From contig CBFGZI010000026.1 of NCBI GenBank assembly GCA_965653225.1, forward strand, positions 1 through 36,624: a DNA stretch of 36,624 nt, written 5' to 3'. Positions within the stretch are counted from its first letter, which is position 1, and each line of letters opens with the position of its first letter. Source of the DNA: JALZDI01 sp965653225 (GTDB lineage Bacteria; Actinomycetota; Actinomycetes; Propionibacteriales; Nocardioidaceae). A model generated the notes under the pieces. It ran no database searches. It saw only the letters and a list, made by a program, of their open reading frames with translations, and was not told the DNA's origin. Shown here in pieces: positions 29,998 through 36,624 of this stretch. The position numbers were made by a program, and so were the translations under genes.

Positions 29998-30603
29998 TCA
30001 GGATGCGGGCTGGCGTGGGCGCGGCCGGTCACTGAGCAGCCGGTGGACCTGCCAGGCGTACAGGAACCCGGCCCACCAGTACAGCCCGGTACCCCAGATC
30101 GCGAACGCCCATCCGAACACGTCCGCAAACGTGGGCAGAACCCCCTGCCCCTGCCCGAGAAGCAGCAGCGGGAACGCGTACAGCAGGTTGGCCGTGGCCG
30201 CCTTGCCGAGGAAGTGCACGGGCAGCGCGCTGTAGCCGCGCGTGCGCAGGAACGGCACCAGGCACCACAGGAAGACGTCGCGCAGCGGCAGCGCGATCGC
30301 GAGCCACCACGGGATGATGTCGCGCATGGCGAGGCCGACGACCACCGCCAGGATGTAGAGACGGTCGGCCACGGGGTCGAGGATCTGGCCCAGCCTGGTG
30401 GTCTGGTTGAGCCGGCGGGCCAGCTTGCCGTCGAGGTAGTCGGTGATGCCGGACACGAGCAGCACGACCAGAGCCCACCCGTCGGCGTGCGGCCCGAGCA
30501 CCAGCCACAGGAAGAGCGGCACCCCGAGCAGCCGTACCAGGCTCAGGATGTTGGGGATGGTCAGGACGCGGTCAGTCAGCGTCCGACCCTCGCCCGTCGC
30601 CAC
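29998..30603 (-). CDS. pgsA: CDP-alcohol phosphatidyltransferase (PgsA-type)
   Basis: A 201-residue membrane enzyme that transfers a phosphatidyl group from CDP-diacylglycerol to an alcohol. The catalytic motif D-x2-D-G-x2-A-R-x8-G-x3-D-x3-D spans residues 55-80 (Asp55, Asp58, Asp76, Asp80), and several helices follow. By position it is the Rv1822/PgsA2 counterpart, most often annotated as phosphatidylglycerophosphate synthase; cardiolipin or phosphatidylinositol type synthesis cannot be excluded. GTG 30603 is preceded by a GAGG-rich Shine-Dalgarno; the frame continues further upstream. It heads the minus-strand membrane block. Confidence 0.85.
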   Translation of the reverse strand: MATGEGRTLTDRVLTIPNILSLVRLLGVPLFLWLVLGPHADGWALVVLLVSGITDYLDGKLARRLNQTTRLGQILDPVADRLYILAVVVGLAMRDIIPWWLAIALPLRDVFLWCLVPFLRTRGYSALPVHFLGKAATANLLYAFPLLLLGQGQGVLPTFADVFGWAFAIWGTGLYWWAGFLYAWQVHRLLSDRPRPRQPAS

Positions 30604-30665
30604 CGGCGCCCTCCTCCGCGAACCCGCAGACGTCGTCGCCCGACCGCTGTCGGGCCGACACACCG

Positions 30666-30693
30666 ACCCTATTACGTGGGGGGTGACGCTCAA
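30666..30693 (-). promoter_or_regulatory. Promoter of the pgsA block
   Basis: The -35 TTGAGC (30688-30693) and -10 TAGGGT (30666-30671) are 16 bases apart, within the 105-base gap after the LigD-like gene. The transcript would include pgsA, both DUF881 genes, DUF1290 and possibly gcvH. Confidence 0.5.
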
Positions 30694-30708
30694 CGCGACC
30701 GCGCCACC

Positions 30709-32253
30709 TCAGGCGAGCCGGGGAAGCCTCTGCTCGGTGGTCAGGGCCGGCCGGAACAGGTCGCCCCTGTCCGCTACCCGGTCGAGCATGGTGCGGAGGG
30801 TGAAGCCGTCGGGCCGCAGGCCGGGGTCGTGCAGCTCGTCCCAGTCCAAGGGTGCCGAGACGGGCGCGCCCGCGGCCGCGCGCGGGCTGTACGGCGCCAC
30901 GAGCGTCTTGTTGACCGCGTTCTGGGTGTAGTCCAGGCGCGCCCTGCCGCCGCGCCGCTCGCGGTCCCACTCCCAGCTGACCAGCTCCGGTACGACCGCT
31001 CCGACGGCCTTCGACAGCTGCTGGACCCACGCTCGCGTCTCCGCGAAGCTCGGTCCCCGGGCGATCGGCACCCAGATCTGGATGCCGCGTCGGCCGGTCA
31101 CCTTCGGCAGGCCGACCACCCCCAGATGGTCGAGGGCGTCACGGTGCAGTCGGGCCAGCGTGAGGACGTCCTCCCACGACGTCTCCTCGCCCGGGTCGAT
31201 GTCGACCAGCGCGTAGGTGGGCTGGTCGGGACCGTCGGTGCGCGACGTCCAGGGGTGCCACTCCAGCGCGCCGAAGTTCGCCGCCCAGACCAGCGCCGCG
31301 GCCTCGTCGACGACGAGGTAGGTGGTGCTCTCCCCGGGGTCCGCGTCCGGGTTGTCCCACCGCGGCATCCAGTCGGGTGCCCAGTCGGGTAGCTGTTTGT
31401 GCCAGAAGCCCTTGGTCCCCGCGCCGTTGGGGTAGCGGTGCATGTTCAGCGCACGGCCGGACAGGTACGGCACCGCGACGGGCGCGATCTGCGCGGCGTA
31501 GCGGACCAGGTCGCGCTTGCTGACCGGCCGGTCCCGGCTCTTCCCGGGGAGCGCGGGGAACAGCTCCTTGTCGAGGTTGGTCAGGCGCAGCCGCCGGCCG
31601 AAGACCTCCCACGTGCCCTTCTGACCCATCTCGTCCAGTGCGCCCAGCTCGTCCTCGCTCGGCGCGCGCGGCGCCGTCGGCCGCAGTACGACGGAGGCGC
31701 GCGCGGCGGGCAGGTCCGGGTGCCAGATGCGCTCGGGGTCGGCCTTGACCTCCTCGTTGGTCCGTCCGCTCGTCACCGACCGCGGGTAGTCGTCGGGGCT
31801 CCAGCCCTCACGCGCGTGCTCGTCCCTCTTGTGCAGCAGGAGCCACCGCTCACGACCGGAGCCGTCGGAGCCGGTACGCACCAGCACCAGCCGGCCGCGC
31901 AGCCGGTGTCCGTACATCTCGGCGTGCAGCTCGCCGGCCGCCACCGCGGCTGCGGGGTCGTCGGTTCCGTGCGGCTCCCAGGTGCCGACGTCCCACACGA
32001 TCACGTCGCCGGTGCCGTAGCGCCCCGGCGGAAAGACACCCTCGAAGTCGAAGTACTCGAGGGGATGGTCGTCGACGTGGGTGGCGTGCCGCCTTACCTT
32101 CGGGTCGAGCGTGGGTCCTTTGGGCACCGCCCAGCTGACGAGCACCCCGTCGATCTCGAAGCGCAGGTCGTAGTGCCGGGCCCGGGCCCGGTGCAGCTGC
32201 ACCACGAACCGGCGCTGCTCGGACTGCCCGGAAGACCTGTCCGTTGAGCCCAC
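30709..32253 (-). CDS. LigD-like 3'-phosphoesterase + polymerase protein
   Basis: A 514-residue protein with an N-terminal 3'-phosphoesterase domain (about 1-190) and a C-terminal archaeo-eukaryotic-primase-like polymerase domain (about 220-500), but no ATP-dependent ligase domain. Phosphoesterase residues His21, His27, Asp29, Lys45, Arg55, His63 and Tyr67 align with the constant spacing of the catalytic set in Pseudomonas LigD. The polymerase Asp351-I-Asp353 metal site (LVDIDPG) is intact. In the primase motif the usual histidine is Gln392 (GIQIWVPI). It probably edits or fills ends in NHEJ-type repair; Ku and a ligase are not in the window. GTG 32253 has no clear Shine-Dalgarno. Confidence 0.88.
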   Translation of the reverse strand: MGSTDRSSGQSEQRRFVVQLHRARARHYDLRFEIDGVLVSWAVPKGPTLDPKVRRHATHVDDHPLEYFDFEGVFPPGRYGTGDVIVWDVGTWEPHGTDDPAAAVAAGELHAEMYGHRLRGRLVLVRTGSDGSGRERWLLLHKRDEHAREGWSPDDYPRSVTSGRTNEEVKADPERIWHPDLPAARASVVLRPTAPRAPSEDELGALDEMGQKGTWEVFGRRLRLTNLDKELFPALPGKSRDRPVSKRDLVRYAAQIAPVAVPYLSGRALNMHRYPNGAGTKGFWHKQLPDWAPDWMPRWDNPDADPGESTTYLVVDEAAALVWAANFGALEWHPWTSRTDGPDQPTYALVDIDPGEETSWEDVLTLARLHRDALDHLGVVGLPKVTGRRGIQIWVPIARGPSFAETRAWVQQLSKAVGAVVPELVSWEWDRERRGGRARLDYTQNAVNKTLVAPYSPRAAAGAPVSAPLDWDELHDPGLRPDGFTLRTMLDRVADRGDLFRPALTTEQRLPRLA

Positions 32254-32289
32254 GGCCTCATCATCACAGACCGGGCGTGCACCGGCGGG

Positions 32290-32295
32290 TAGGCT
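32290..32295 (+). promoter_or_regulatory. -10 hexamer before the DUF1992 gene
   Basis: TAGGCT lies 2 bases before ATG 32298 and 8 bases before GTG 32304. If transcription begins at about +7, the leaderless start would be GTG 32304 rather than the ATG. Confidence 0.4.
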
Positions 32296-32297
32296 CG

Positions 32298-32792
32298 ATG
32301 GCCGTGAGCGCCCAAGAGCCCTGGGTGGAGCGCCTCATCCGCGAGGCGCAGGAGCGGGGCGAGTTCGACGACCTGCCCGGCACGGGGAAGCCGCTCCCGC
32401 CGTTCAAAGGTCAAGACGACGAGAACTGGTGGATCAGAGGCCTGATCGAGCGCGAGCACCTCGACATGACGGCCGCGCTGCCTCCGCAGCTGGCGCTGCG
32501 CAAGGAGGCGCAGGAGCTTCCGGACCGGATCCTGCAGGAGTCGAGCGAGGCACGCGTGCGTGAGCTCCTCGAGGACTTCAACGCCCGGGTGCGGGAGCTG
32601 TGGCGCCGACCGATCGACGGGCCGGTCGTGGTCGTGCGCCCGGTCGACGTGGAGGGGCTGCTGGGCCGGTGGCGTGCATACCGAGCCTCGGTGGCGCCGT
32701 CGGTGAGACCCGAGGCCGCTCCCGAGTCGCCTCCTCGCGGACTCCGGGTCCGCATCCGCCGTCTGCTCGGCCTGCGCGGGCGCAGAGGCTAG
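32298..32792 (+). CDS. DUF1992 (DnaJ-C28-like) protein
   Basis: A 164-residue protein with the DUF1992 signature: WVERLIREAQERGEFDDLPG at 8-27 followed by GKPLPPF. The family is often annotated 'DnaJ family domain-containing' from distant vertebrate homologues. Residues 85-115 are likely helical, and the C-terminal 40 residues are Arg/Pro-rich. No biochemical function is established. The start may be ATG 32298 or GTG 32304, given the -10 hexamer position. It is divergent from the LigD-like gene with a 44-base gap. Confidence 0.8.
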   Translation: MAVSAQEPWVERLIREAQERGEFDDLPGTGKPLPPFKGQDDENWWIRGLIEREHLDMTAALPPQLALRKEAQELPDRILQESSEARVRELLEDFNARVRELWRRPIDGPVVVVRPVDVEGLLGRWRAYRASVAPSVRPEAAPESPPRGLRVRIRRLLGLRGRRG

Positions 32793-32802
32793 CGGTCCGC
32801 CG

Positions 32803-32883
32803 CTCCCGGGGAAGGGATGTAACCGCCTGTTCCCCGGCCCTCCCACCCCCTCCAGGGGGCGGGAAGCCCGTGAACGCGGCGGG
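32803..32883. repeat. Dispersed ~80-bp intergenic element, copy B
   Basis: The same element as at 92-171. In this copy CCCCC and GGGGG form the inner stem around a TCCA loop, while TTCCC/GGGAA form the outer pair. The inner stem sequence differs from copy A but pairing is kept. It lies 11 bases after the DUF1992 stop and 146 bases before the oxidase gene. The remaining bases to 33028 are AT-richer and likely hold the oxidase promoter. Confidence 0.7.
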
Positions 32884-33028
32884 GGAGCCGTCGGTGTCGC
32901 CATCGTGACGTTGCATCGAATAGTCACAAGTTGACCGACGAATCCCCCTATCGGGTCATGGGCAAGTCGACGATCCGTCACCACTCTCACGATGACGGTC
33001 AACATTTGCATATGCCACGGAGAGCGAC

Positions 33029-34735
33029 ATGGCGGGTACGGGGGGCAACCGCAGGTTGCGTGGAAGACGTTCGTTGGTGGGCGCGGGGATCGCACTGGTG
33101 TCGTCGCTGGCACTCGTGGGGACCACGTACGCGGCCGGTCCGGCGTCGGCGCAGGCGGCTCAGACGGTCTGTGGCGGACTCACCGCCGACGCGCACTTCT
33201 TCGCCGACATGGCGAGCCTGGGTCGTGAGCACGCCTGCGAGCACCTGCGTCTGGAGCACGCGGACCAGCAGGCGACGGTGATCACCCGCCTCGGGCAGAT
33301 GGTGCAGACGGAGGCGGCGTACGCGAGCGCGGTCGCCCAGGTCGGGACGGACGCCACCCGCATCGGCCGCTGGAGCGCCGCGCGCGTCCCAACGGACTCC
33401 GCCGCCAACCTCCCCACCGCGGCGGTCGGCATCTCCGCGGTCATGCTGCGGACCGGCAAGGTGCTGCTGCTCGGCGCGCAGGGAAGCCCTGGTGGCCCGA
33501 CCCCGGGCTTCATCTACGACCCGGTCACCGGCACCGGACACGACATCACGGCACCTGCCCCGGTGTTCTGCGGAAGCCTCGTGCCGCTCGCCGACGGCCG
33601 GATCCTCTCCGTCGGTGGAGCCAACCCGTTCCCGCACGGCATCGTCGACGTCTGGCTGTTCAACCCGGTGTCCGAGACGTGGACGAAGCAGCCGGACATG
33701 GCCAACGCGCGCTACTACCCGACGTCGACCCGGCTGCCTGATGGCCGCGTGGTCATCACGGCCGGCACCGAGGTGGACGGCGTCACCCGCAACCCCGACG
33801 TCGAGCTGTTCACCCCGCCGGCGACAGGCAGCAACGTCGGTACCCTCAAGCTTGTCGGCCCGCCGCACGCGACGACCACGTACCCGCACCAGATGGTGAT
33901 GCCGAACGGGAGCATGCTGCAGGTCGCGGGCAACGGTTCGTTCCTGCTCGACCCGACCACGTGGAACTGGTCGAGCCTGCCCAAGATGCCCGCCAGGGCC
34001 GGAGCCGGGTCGGCGCACCTGATGCTTCCGGGCGGACCCGCCGGCTCGGACCGCGTGATGGTGGTCGGTGGCCTCGTCGGCGGCGTGGCCCAGTCCTCGG
34101 CGGAGACGTTCGACCTGGCACACCGCCGCGCCGGCTGGTCGCTCGGTCCGGCGATGCCCACCGCCCGAGCGCACATGAACGTCGTGCAGGTGCCCGACGG
34201 CTCCGCCTACGGCATCGGAGGCAACGGTGCGGGTCTGCAGAACCTCCCGGAGACCACCACGATGCACTACAACCCCACCACGGGGGGTTGGAAGAACATG
34301 GCGGTGCAGAGCGTGCGCCGGGCCTACCACTCCACCGCGGTGCTGCTCCCGGACGGCAGGATCATGTCGGCCGGCGACAACGAGAACGGTGGCGGCCTGC
34401 AGGCGATCGACTTCTACAAGCCTCCGTACCTGTTCAACGGCCCGCGCCCGGTGATCGCCTCGGCGCCCAAGCGACTCGTGTACGGCGGTCACTTCACGAT
34501 CGGCACGACCGGGTCGGCGGCGACGAAGGCGGTGCTGATGGCGCCCGGGTCGACCACGCACGCCAACGAGATGAACGCCCGCTACGTTCCGCTGTCGGTG
34601 ACGCGCACAGCCAAGGGCCTGTCGGCGGTCGCGCCACGCAACGCGAACATCGCACCGCCCGGCTACTACATGCTGTTCGTCCTCAACGCCAAGGGTGTCC
34701 CGTCGGTGGCGAAGTGGGTGCACGTGGTCTCCTGA
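33029..34735 (+). CDS. Secreted copper-radical oxidase (galactose/glyoxal oxidase-like)
   Basis: A 568-residue exported oxidase of the galactose oxidase/GlxA family. An N-terminal signal peptide (about 1-44) has a GRRSLVG segment that could be Tat-type. A helical linker (about 48-115) precedes a kelch-like propeller (about 125-470) and a C-terminal DUF1929 domain. Active-site residues are present: Cys181 (VFCGSL) and Tyr229 or 230 (ARYYPT) for the cross-linked cofactor, Tyr433-His434 (RRAYHST) and His511 (TTHANEM) as copper ligands. In Streptomyces GlxA acts with a cellulose synthase-like enzyme, which is absent here, so the substrate is open. GGAG lies 6 bases before the ATG. Confidence 0.88.
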   Translation: MAGTGGNRRLRGRRSLVGAGIALVSSLALVGTTYAAGPASAQAAQTVCGGLTADAHFFADMASLGREHACEHLRLEHADQQATVITRLGQMVQTEAAYASAVAQVGTDATRIGRWSAARVPTDSAANLPTAAVGISAVMLRTGKVLLLGAQGSPGGPTPGFIYDPVTGTGHDITAPAPVFCGSLVPLADGRILSVGGANPFPHGIVDVWLFNPVSETWTKQPDMANARYYPTSTRLPDGRVVITAGTEVDGVTRNPDVELFTPPATGSNVGTLKLVGPPHATTTYPHQMVMPNGSMLQVAGNGSFLLDPTTWNWSSLPKMPARAGAGSAHLMLPGGPAGSDRVMVVGGLVGGVAQSSAETFDLAHRRAGWSLGPAMPTARAHMNVVQVPDGSAYGIGGNGAGLQNLPETTTMHYNPTTGGWKNMAVQSVRRAYHSTAVLLPDGRIMSAGDNENGGGLQAIDFYKPPYLFNGPRPVIASAPKRLVYGGHFTIGTTGSAATKAVLMAPGSTTHANEMNARYVPLSVTRTAKGLSAVAPRNANIAPPGYYMLFVLNAKGVPSVAKWVHVVS

Positions 34736-34800
34736 CCTCGCCGCCACGCGGGTCGTGGTAGAACGTGCAGCGCCCTAGCCGACGATCCGGGAGCCAGTGC

Positions 34801-35277
34801 GTGAAGCCACGACCCAAGCAGCTGGACTCGCCCTGGGTGCCGAGGGTCATGCGGGTGGCGTCCCGGGCGCACGTCTGGATGTACCGCAGGACCGGTGGGC
34901 GGATCGGGGGCCGCTGGCGCATCGGCGGCGCCTTCCCGCGCGGGGTGCCGGTCTGCCTGCTCACGGTGCGCGGCCGCAAGTCCGGCCGGCCCCGAACCAC
35001 CCCGCTGCTCTACCTGCCTGACGGGGATGCGGTTGTGGTGGTGGCGTCGCAGGGCGGGCTGCCCACCAACCCGCAGTGGTACCGCAACATCGAGGCCGAC
35101 CCCCACGTCGTCGTGCAGGTCCGCAGGGACGTGCGACCGATGCGCGCACGCACTGCCGACACCGAGGAGCGCGCACGGCTGTGGCCGCGGCTGGTCGAGC
35201 ACTACTCCGACTTCGACGACTACCAGTCGTGGACCAAGCGACCCATCCCCGTCGTCATCTGCGAGCCGCGGCCCTGA
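34801..35277 (+). CDS. Nitroreductase/quinone reductase family protein (Ddn-like)
   Basis: A 158-residue protein of the deazaflavin (F420)-dependent nitroreductase/quinone reductase family. The motif LTVRGRKSGRPRTTPLLYL at residues 47-65 and NPQWYRNIEADPHVVVQV near 89-106 define it. Members reduce quinones or nitroimidazoles with F420H2, but not all are F420-dependent. GTG 34801 has GGGAG 7 bases upstream; a longer GTG start at 34765 follows directly on a TAGAAC hexamer that could be the -10. Its last 23 bases overlap the convergent ATP-grasp gene. Confidence 0.82.
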   Translation: MKPRPKQLDSPWVPRVMRVASRAHVWMYRRTGGRIGGRWRIGGAFPRGVPVCLLTVRGRKSGRPRTTPLLYLPDGDAVVVVASQGGLPTNPQWYRNIEADPHVVVQVRRDVRPMRARTADTEERARLWPRLVEHYSDFDDYQSWTKRPIPVVICEPRP

Positions 35278-36094
35278 CCATTGCGGTCACGCAGCGCTGG
35301 ACGTTCTCGACGACGGCTTCTCGGGTCTGCGGGTCGAGGCGGTCCAGCGACAGGTACGGGTTGAGGTCCTCCAGCTCGACCAGCAGCAGCTCGCCGTTCG
35401 CCGTCCGGCAGGCGTCCACGCGCTGGATCCCGTGGTCGATGTCGTTCCAGTCGATGAACAGCTGAGCGAACTCGAGGTCCGCCGCGGTCGGCTCGTACCG
35501 CTCGAGCATCCACCGCTCGTCGCTGTGTGGCGCGTAGAGCGCGTACAGGAACGCGTTGTCGACGAAGTAGAAGGACACCTCGTAGCGGAGGTCCACCCGC
35601 GGCTGGACGATGAGCCCGTCGTAGCGCAGGTCCGCCAGATGCTCTCTGGGAACGAAGCGCAGACCCGCCGAGTCCGCTCCCCACAAGGGCTTCACCACGT
35701 ACTCGTCCGCCTCCGGCAGCCTGGCGAGGTCCTCGCGACCGACGACGGTCGGGATCACCGGGTAGCCCGCGACGCTGAGGTCGGCCAGGTAACGCTTGCC
35801 GAGCATGTCCGCCTTGCCGGTCAGCTGGTTGTAGACCGGCTTGTCGCGCTTGACCGCGACGTCGCGGAACTCGTGGTACGCGTCGAGGTGGTCCACGGCC
35901 GGACCGCTGTTGCGCACGACCACGACGTCGAACCCGTCGATGAGCGCCGCCGCGTCGAGGGGGTGGCAGACGGCGACGTCGAAGCTCTCCCGCAGGCGGG
36001 ACGACACGAAGATGTCCTCGTCGCAGTAGCGCCGTCCCCTGGCCTGGTACGTGAGGTCGCTGACGAACAGCATGCGCGGACGCGCGGATGACAT
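35255..36094 (-). CDS. ATP-grasp family protein
   Basis: A 279-residue protein with an ATP-grasp fold of the RimK/glutathione-synthetase type. YVVKPLWGADSAGLR near residues 144-158 provides the ATP-lysine and glycine loop, and LVELEDLNPYLSLDRL near residue 246 provides the Mg2+-binding Glu/Asn. The first 100 residues resemble a pre-ATP-grasp domain with a Rossmann-like fold. It probably joins a carboxylate to an amine, but I cannot name the substrate. ATG 36094 has AGGAG 4 bases upstream. It lies 47 bases after the Nudix gene, and its 3' end overlaps the Ddn-like gene tail-to-tail. Confidence 0.75.
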   Translation of the reverse strand: MSSARPRMLFVSDLTYQARGRRYCDEDIFVSSRLRESFDVAVCHPLDAAALIDGFDVVVVRNSGPAVDHLDAYHEFRDVAVKRDKPVYNQLTGKADMLGKRYLADLSVAGYPVIPTVVGREDLARLPEADEYVVKPLWGADSAGLRFVPREHLADLRYDGLIVQPRVDLRYEVSFYFVDNAFLYALYAPHSDERWMLERYEPTAADLEFAQLFIDWNDIDHGIQRVDACRTANGELLLVELEDLNPYLSLDRLDPQTREAVVENVQRCVTAMVRAAARR

Positions 36095-36141
36095 CTGGCT
36101 CCTCTCGGCGGGCGGCCGGTGTTGAACGGTTGCCGTCGGCT

Positions 36142-36603
36142 TCACCGAAGCAGCAGATCGGGAAGGACCTCGGGGTACACCGTCTCGTGGGTACGCCGAA
36201 GCTCGTCGGCCGACCACCACCGGTGCTCGACGACGCTGCGACGCTCGAGGTCGGTCCACCCCGACGCGTCGATCTGCGAGCTTCCCACTCTCGCGACGAA
36301 GTAGTGCTCCAGCTGGTCGTATGTCGAGCCCTCGAAGGGGAAGCGCGCTCGTCGGACCCACACGGGTTCGCCGAGCTCATCGACGACCAGGCCGGTCTCC
36401 TCTCGCAGCTCCCTCCGGGCGGCGTCGACGAGGCTCTCTCCCGTCTCGACTCCCCCGCCGGGGGTGAACCACCAGGTTCCGCCCTCCGGTCGCGTGACGT
36501 CGCCACCGCGGAACAGCAGCGTGCGGTCGTGCGGGTCCAGCAGGATCACCCTGGCCGCGACGCGCACGATGACCGGAGAGCTCTCGTCCGCGTCCTCGAC
36601 CAC
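36142..36603 (-). CDS. Nudix hydrolase
   Basis: A 153-residue Nudix pyrophosphohydrolase. The Nudix box G-x5-E-x7-R-E-U-x-E-E-x-G-U is complete at residues 50-73, with Glu56, Arg64, Glu65, Glu68 and Glu69. The substrate is a nucleoside diphosphate derivative of unknown kind. GTG 36603 is the only in-frame start in the window; the upstream region is cut by the window end, so its promoter is not visible. It precedes the ATP-grasp gene on the same strand and may be co-transcribed. Confidence 0.88.
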   Translation of the reverse strand: MVEDADESSPVIVRVAARVILLDPHDRTLLFRGGDVTRPEGGTWWFTPGGGVETGESLVDAARRELREETGLVVDELGEPVWVRRARFPFEGSTYDQLEHYFVARVGSSQIDASGWTDLERRSVVEHRWWSADELRRTHETVYPEVLPDLLLR

Positions 36604-36624
36604 GCGGTCATGCTGCCATGCGGG

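Overview
The window is high-GC (about 70%), gene-dense DNA with strong G/C third-position bias, many GTG starts and short intergenic gaps. It carries an ergothioneine operon, a DUF5999 protein, an F420/Ddn-type nitroreductase-family protein, and the block gcvP / MerR / DUF151 / FtsR-like MerR / GarA / gcvH / DUF881 / DUF1290 / DUF881 / PgsA. That block matches the mycobacterial Rv1832-Rv1822 gene order. Together these point to the chromosome of a Gram-positive actinobacterium. The zinc-ribbon GarA and the DUF5999 protein suggest a non-mycobacterial lineage such as Streptomyces or Nocardioides relatives, but genus is not decidable here. Most of the window is core chromosome; I see no prophage, insertion sequence, CRISPR array, tRNA or rRNA.

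Layout. 1-478 is repeat-rich DNA (a palindrome, one copy of an ~80-bp element found again at 32.8 kb, and a tandem ~77-bp repeat), followed by a DUF1918 protein and a flavin-reductase-like protein. 1379-6253 (minus) holds a four-transmembrane DUF6328 protein and the tightly packed egtA-egtB-egtC-egtD operon; egtE is not in the window. 6383-11103 (plus) encodes a uracil-type permease, aminopeptidase N and FdhD (start-stop overlap). 11341-15990 (plus) is sbcD-sbcC followed by a small HAD phosphatase. 16206-19361 (plus) is a DUF5999 protein with a CRP-like palindrome upstream, then the TldD/TldE protease pair.

19375-24758 (minus) is a glycine riboswitch followed by gcvP and then, with gaps of 4 and 2 bases, a serine hydrolase of the beta-lactamase/penicillin-binding fold and an S66 LD-carboxypeptidase. 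This places two probable cell-wall enzymes in what looks like a glycine-induced transcript. 24890-30603 (minus) is the conserved regulatory, glycine-cleavage and membrane block listed above, with recognisable promoters and a shared MerR-type palindromic motif. 30709-32253 (minus) is a stand-alone LigD-like protein with phosphoesterase and polymerase domains but no ligase domain. 32298-36603 holds a DUF1992 protein, the second ~80-bp repeat, a secreted copper-radical oxidase, a Ddn-family protein and a convergent Nudix/ATP-grasp pair.

Across the window many transcription units begin with a -10-like TANNNT hexamer 6-7 bases before the start codon and no Shine-Dalgarno sequence, which suggests widespread leaderless transcription. 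The candidates I find most worth following are the glycine-riboswitch/gcvP/cell-wall-hydrolase unit, the dispersed 80-bp element, the long inverted repeat between fdhD and sbcD, the SbcCD/HAD association and the shared operator in the garA/MerR block.
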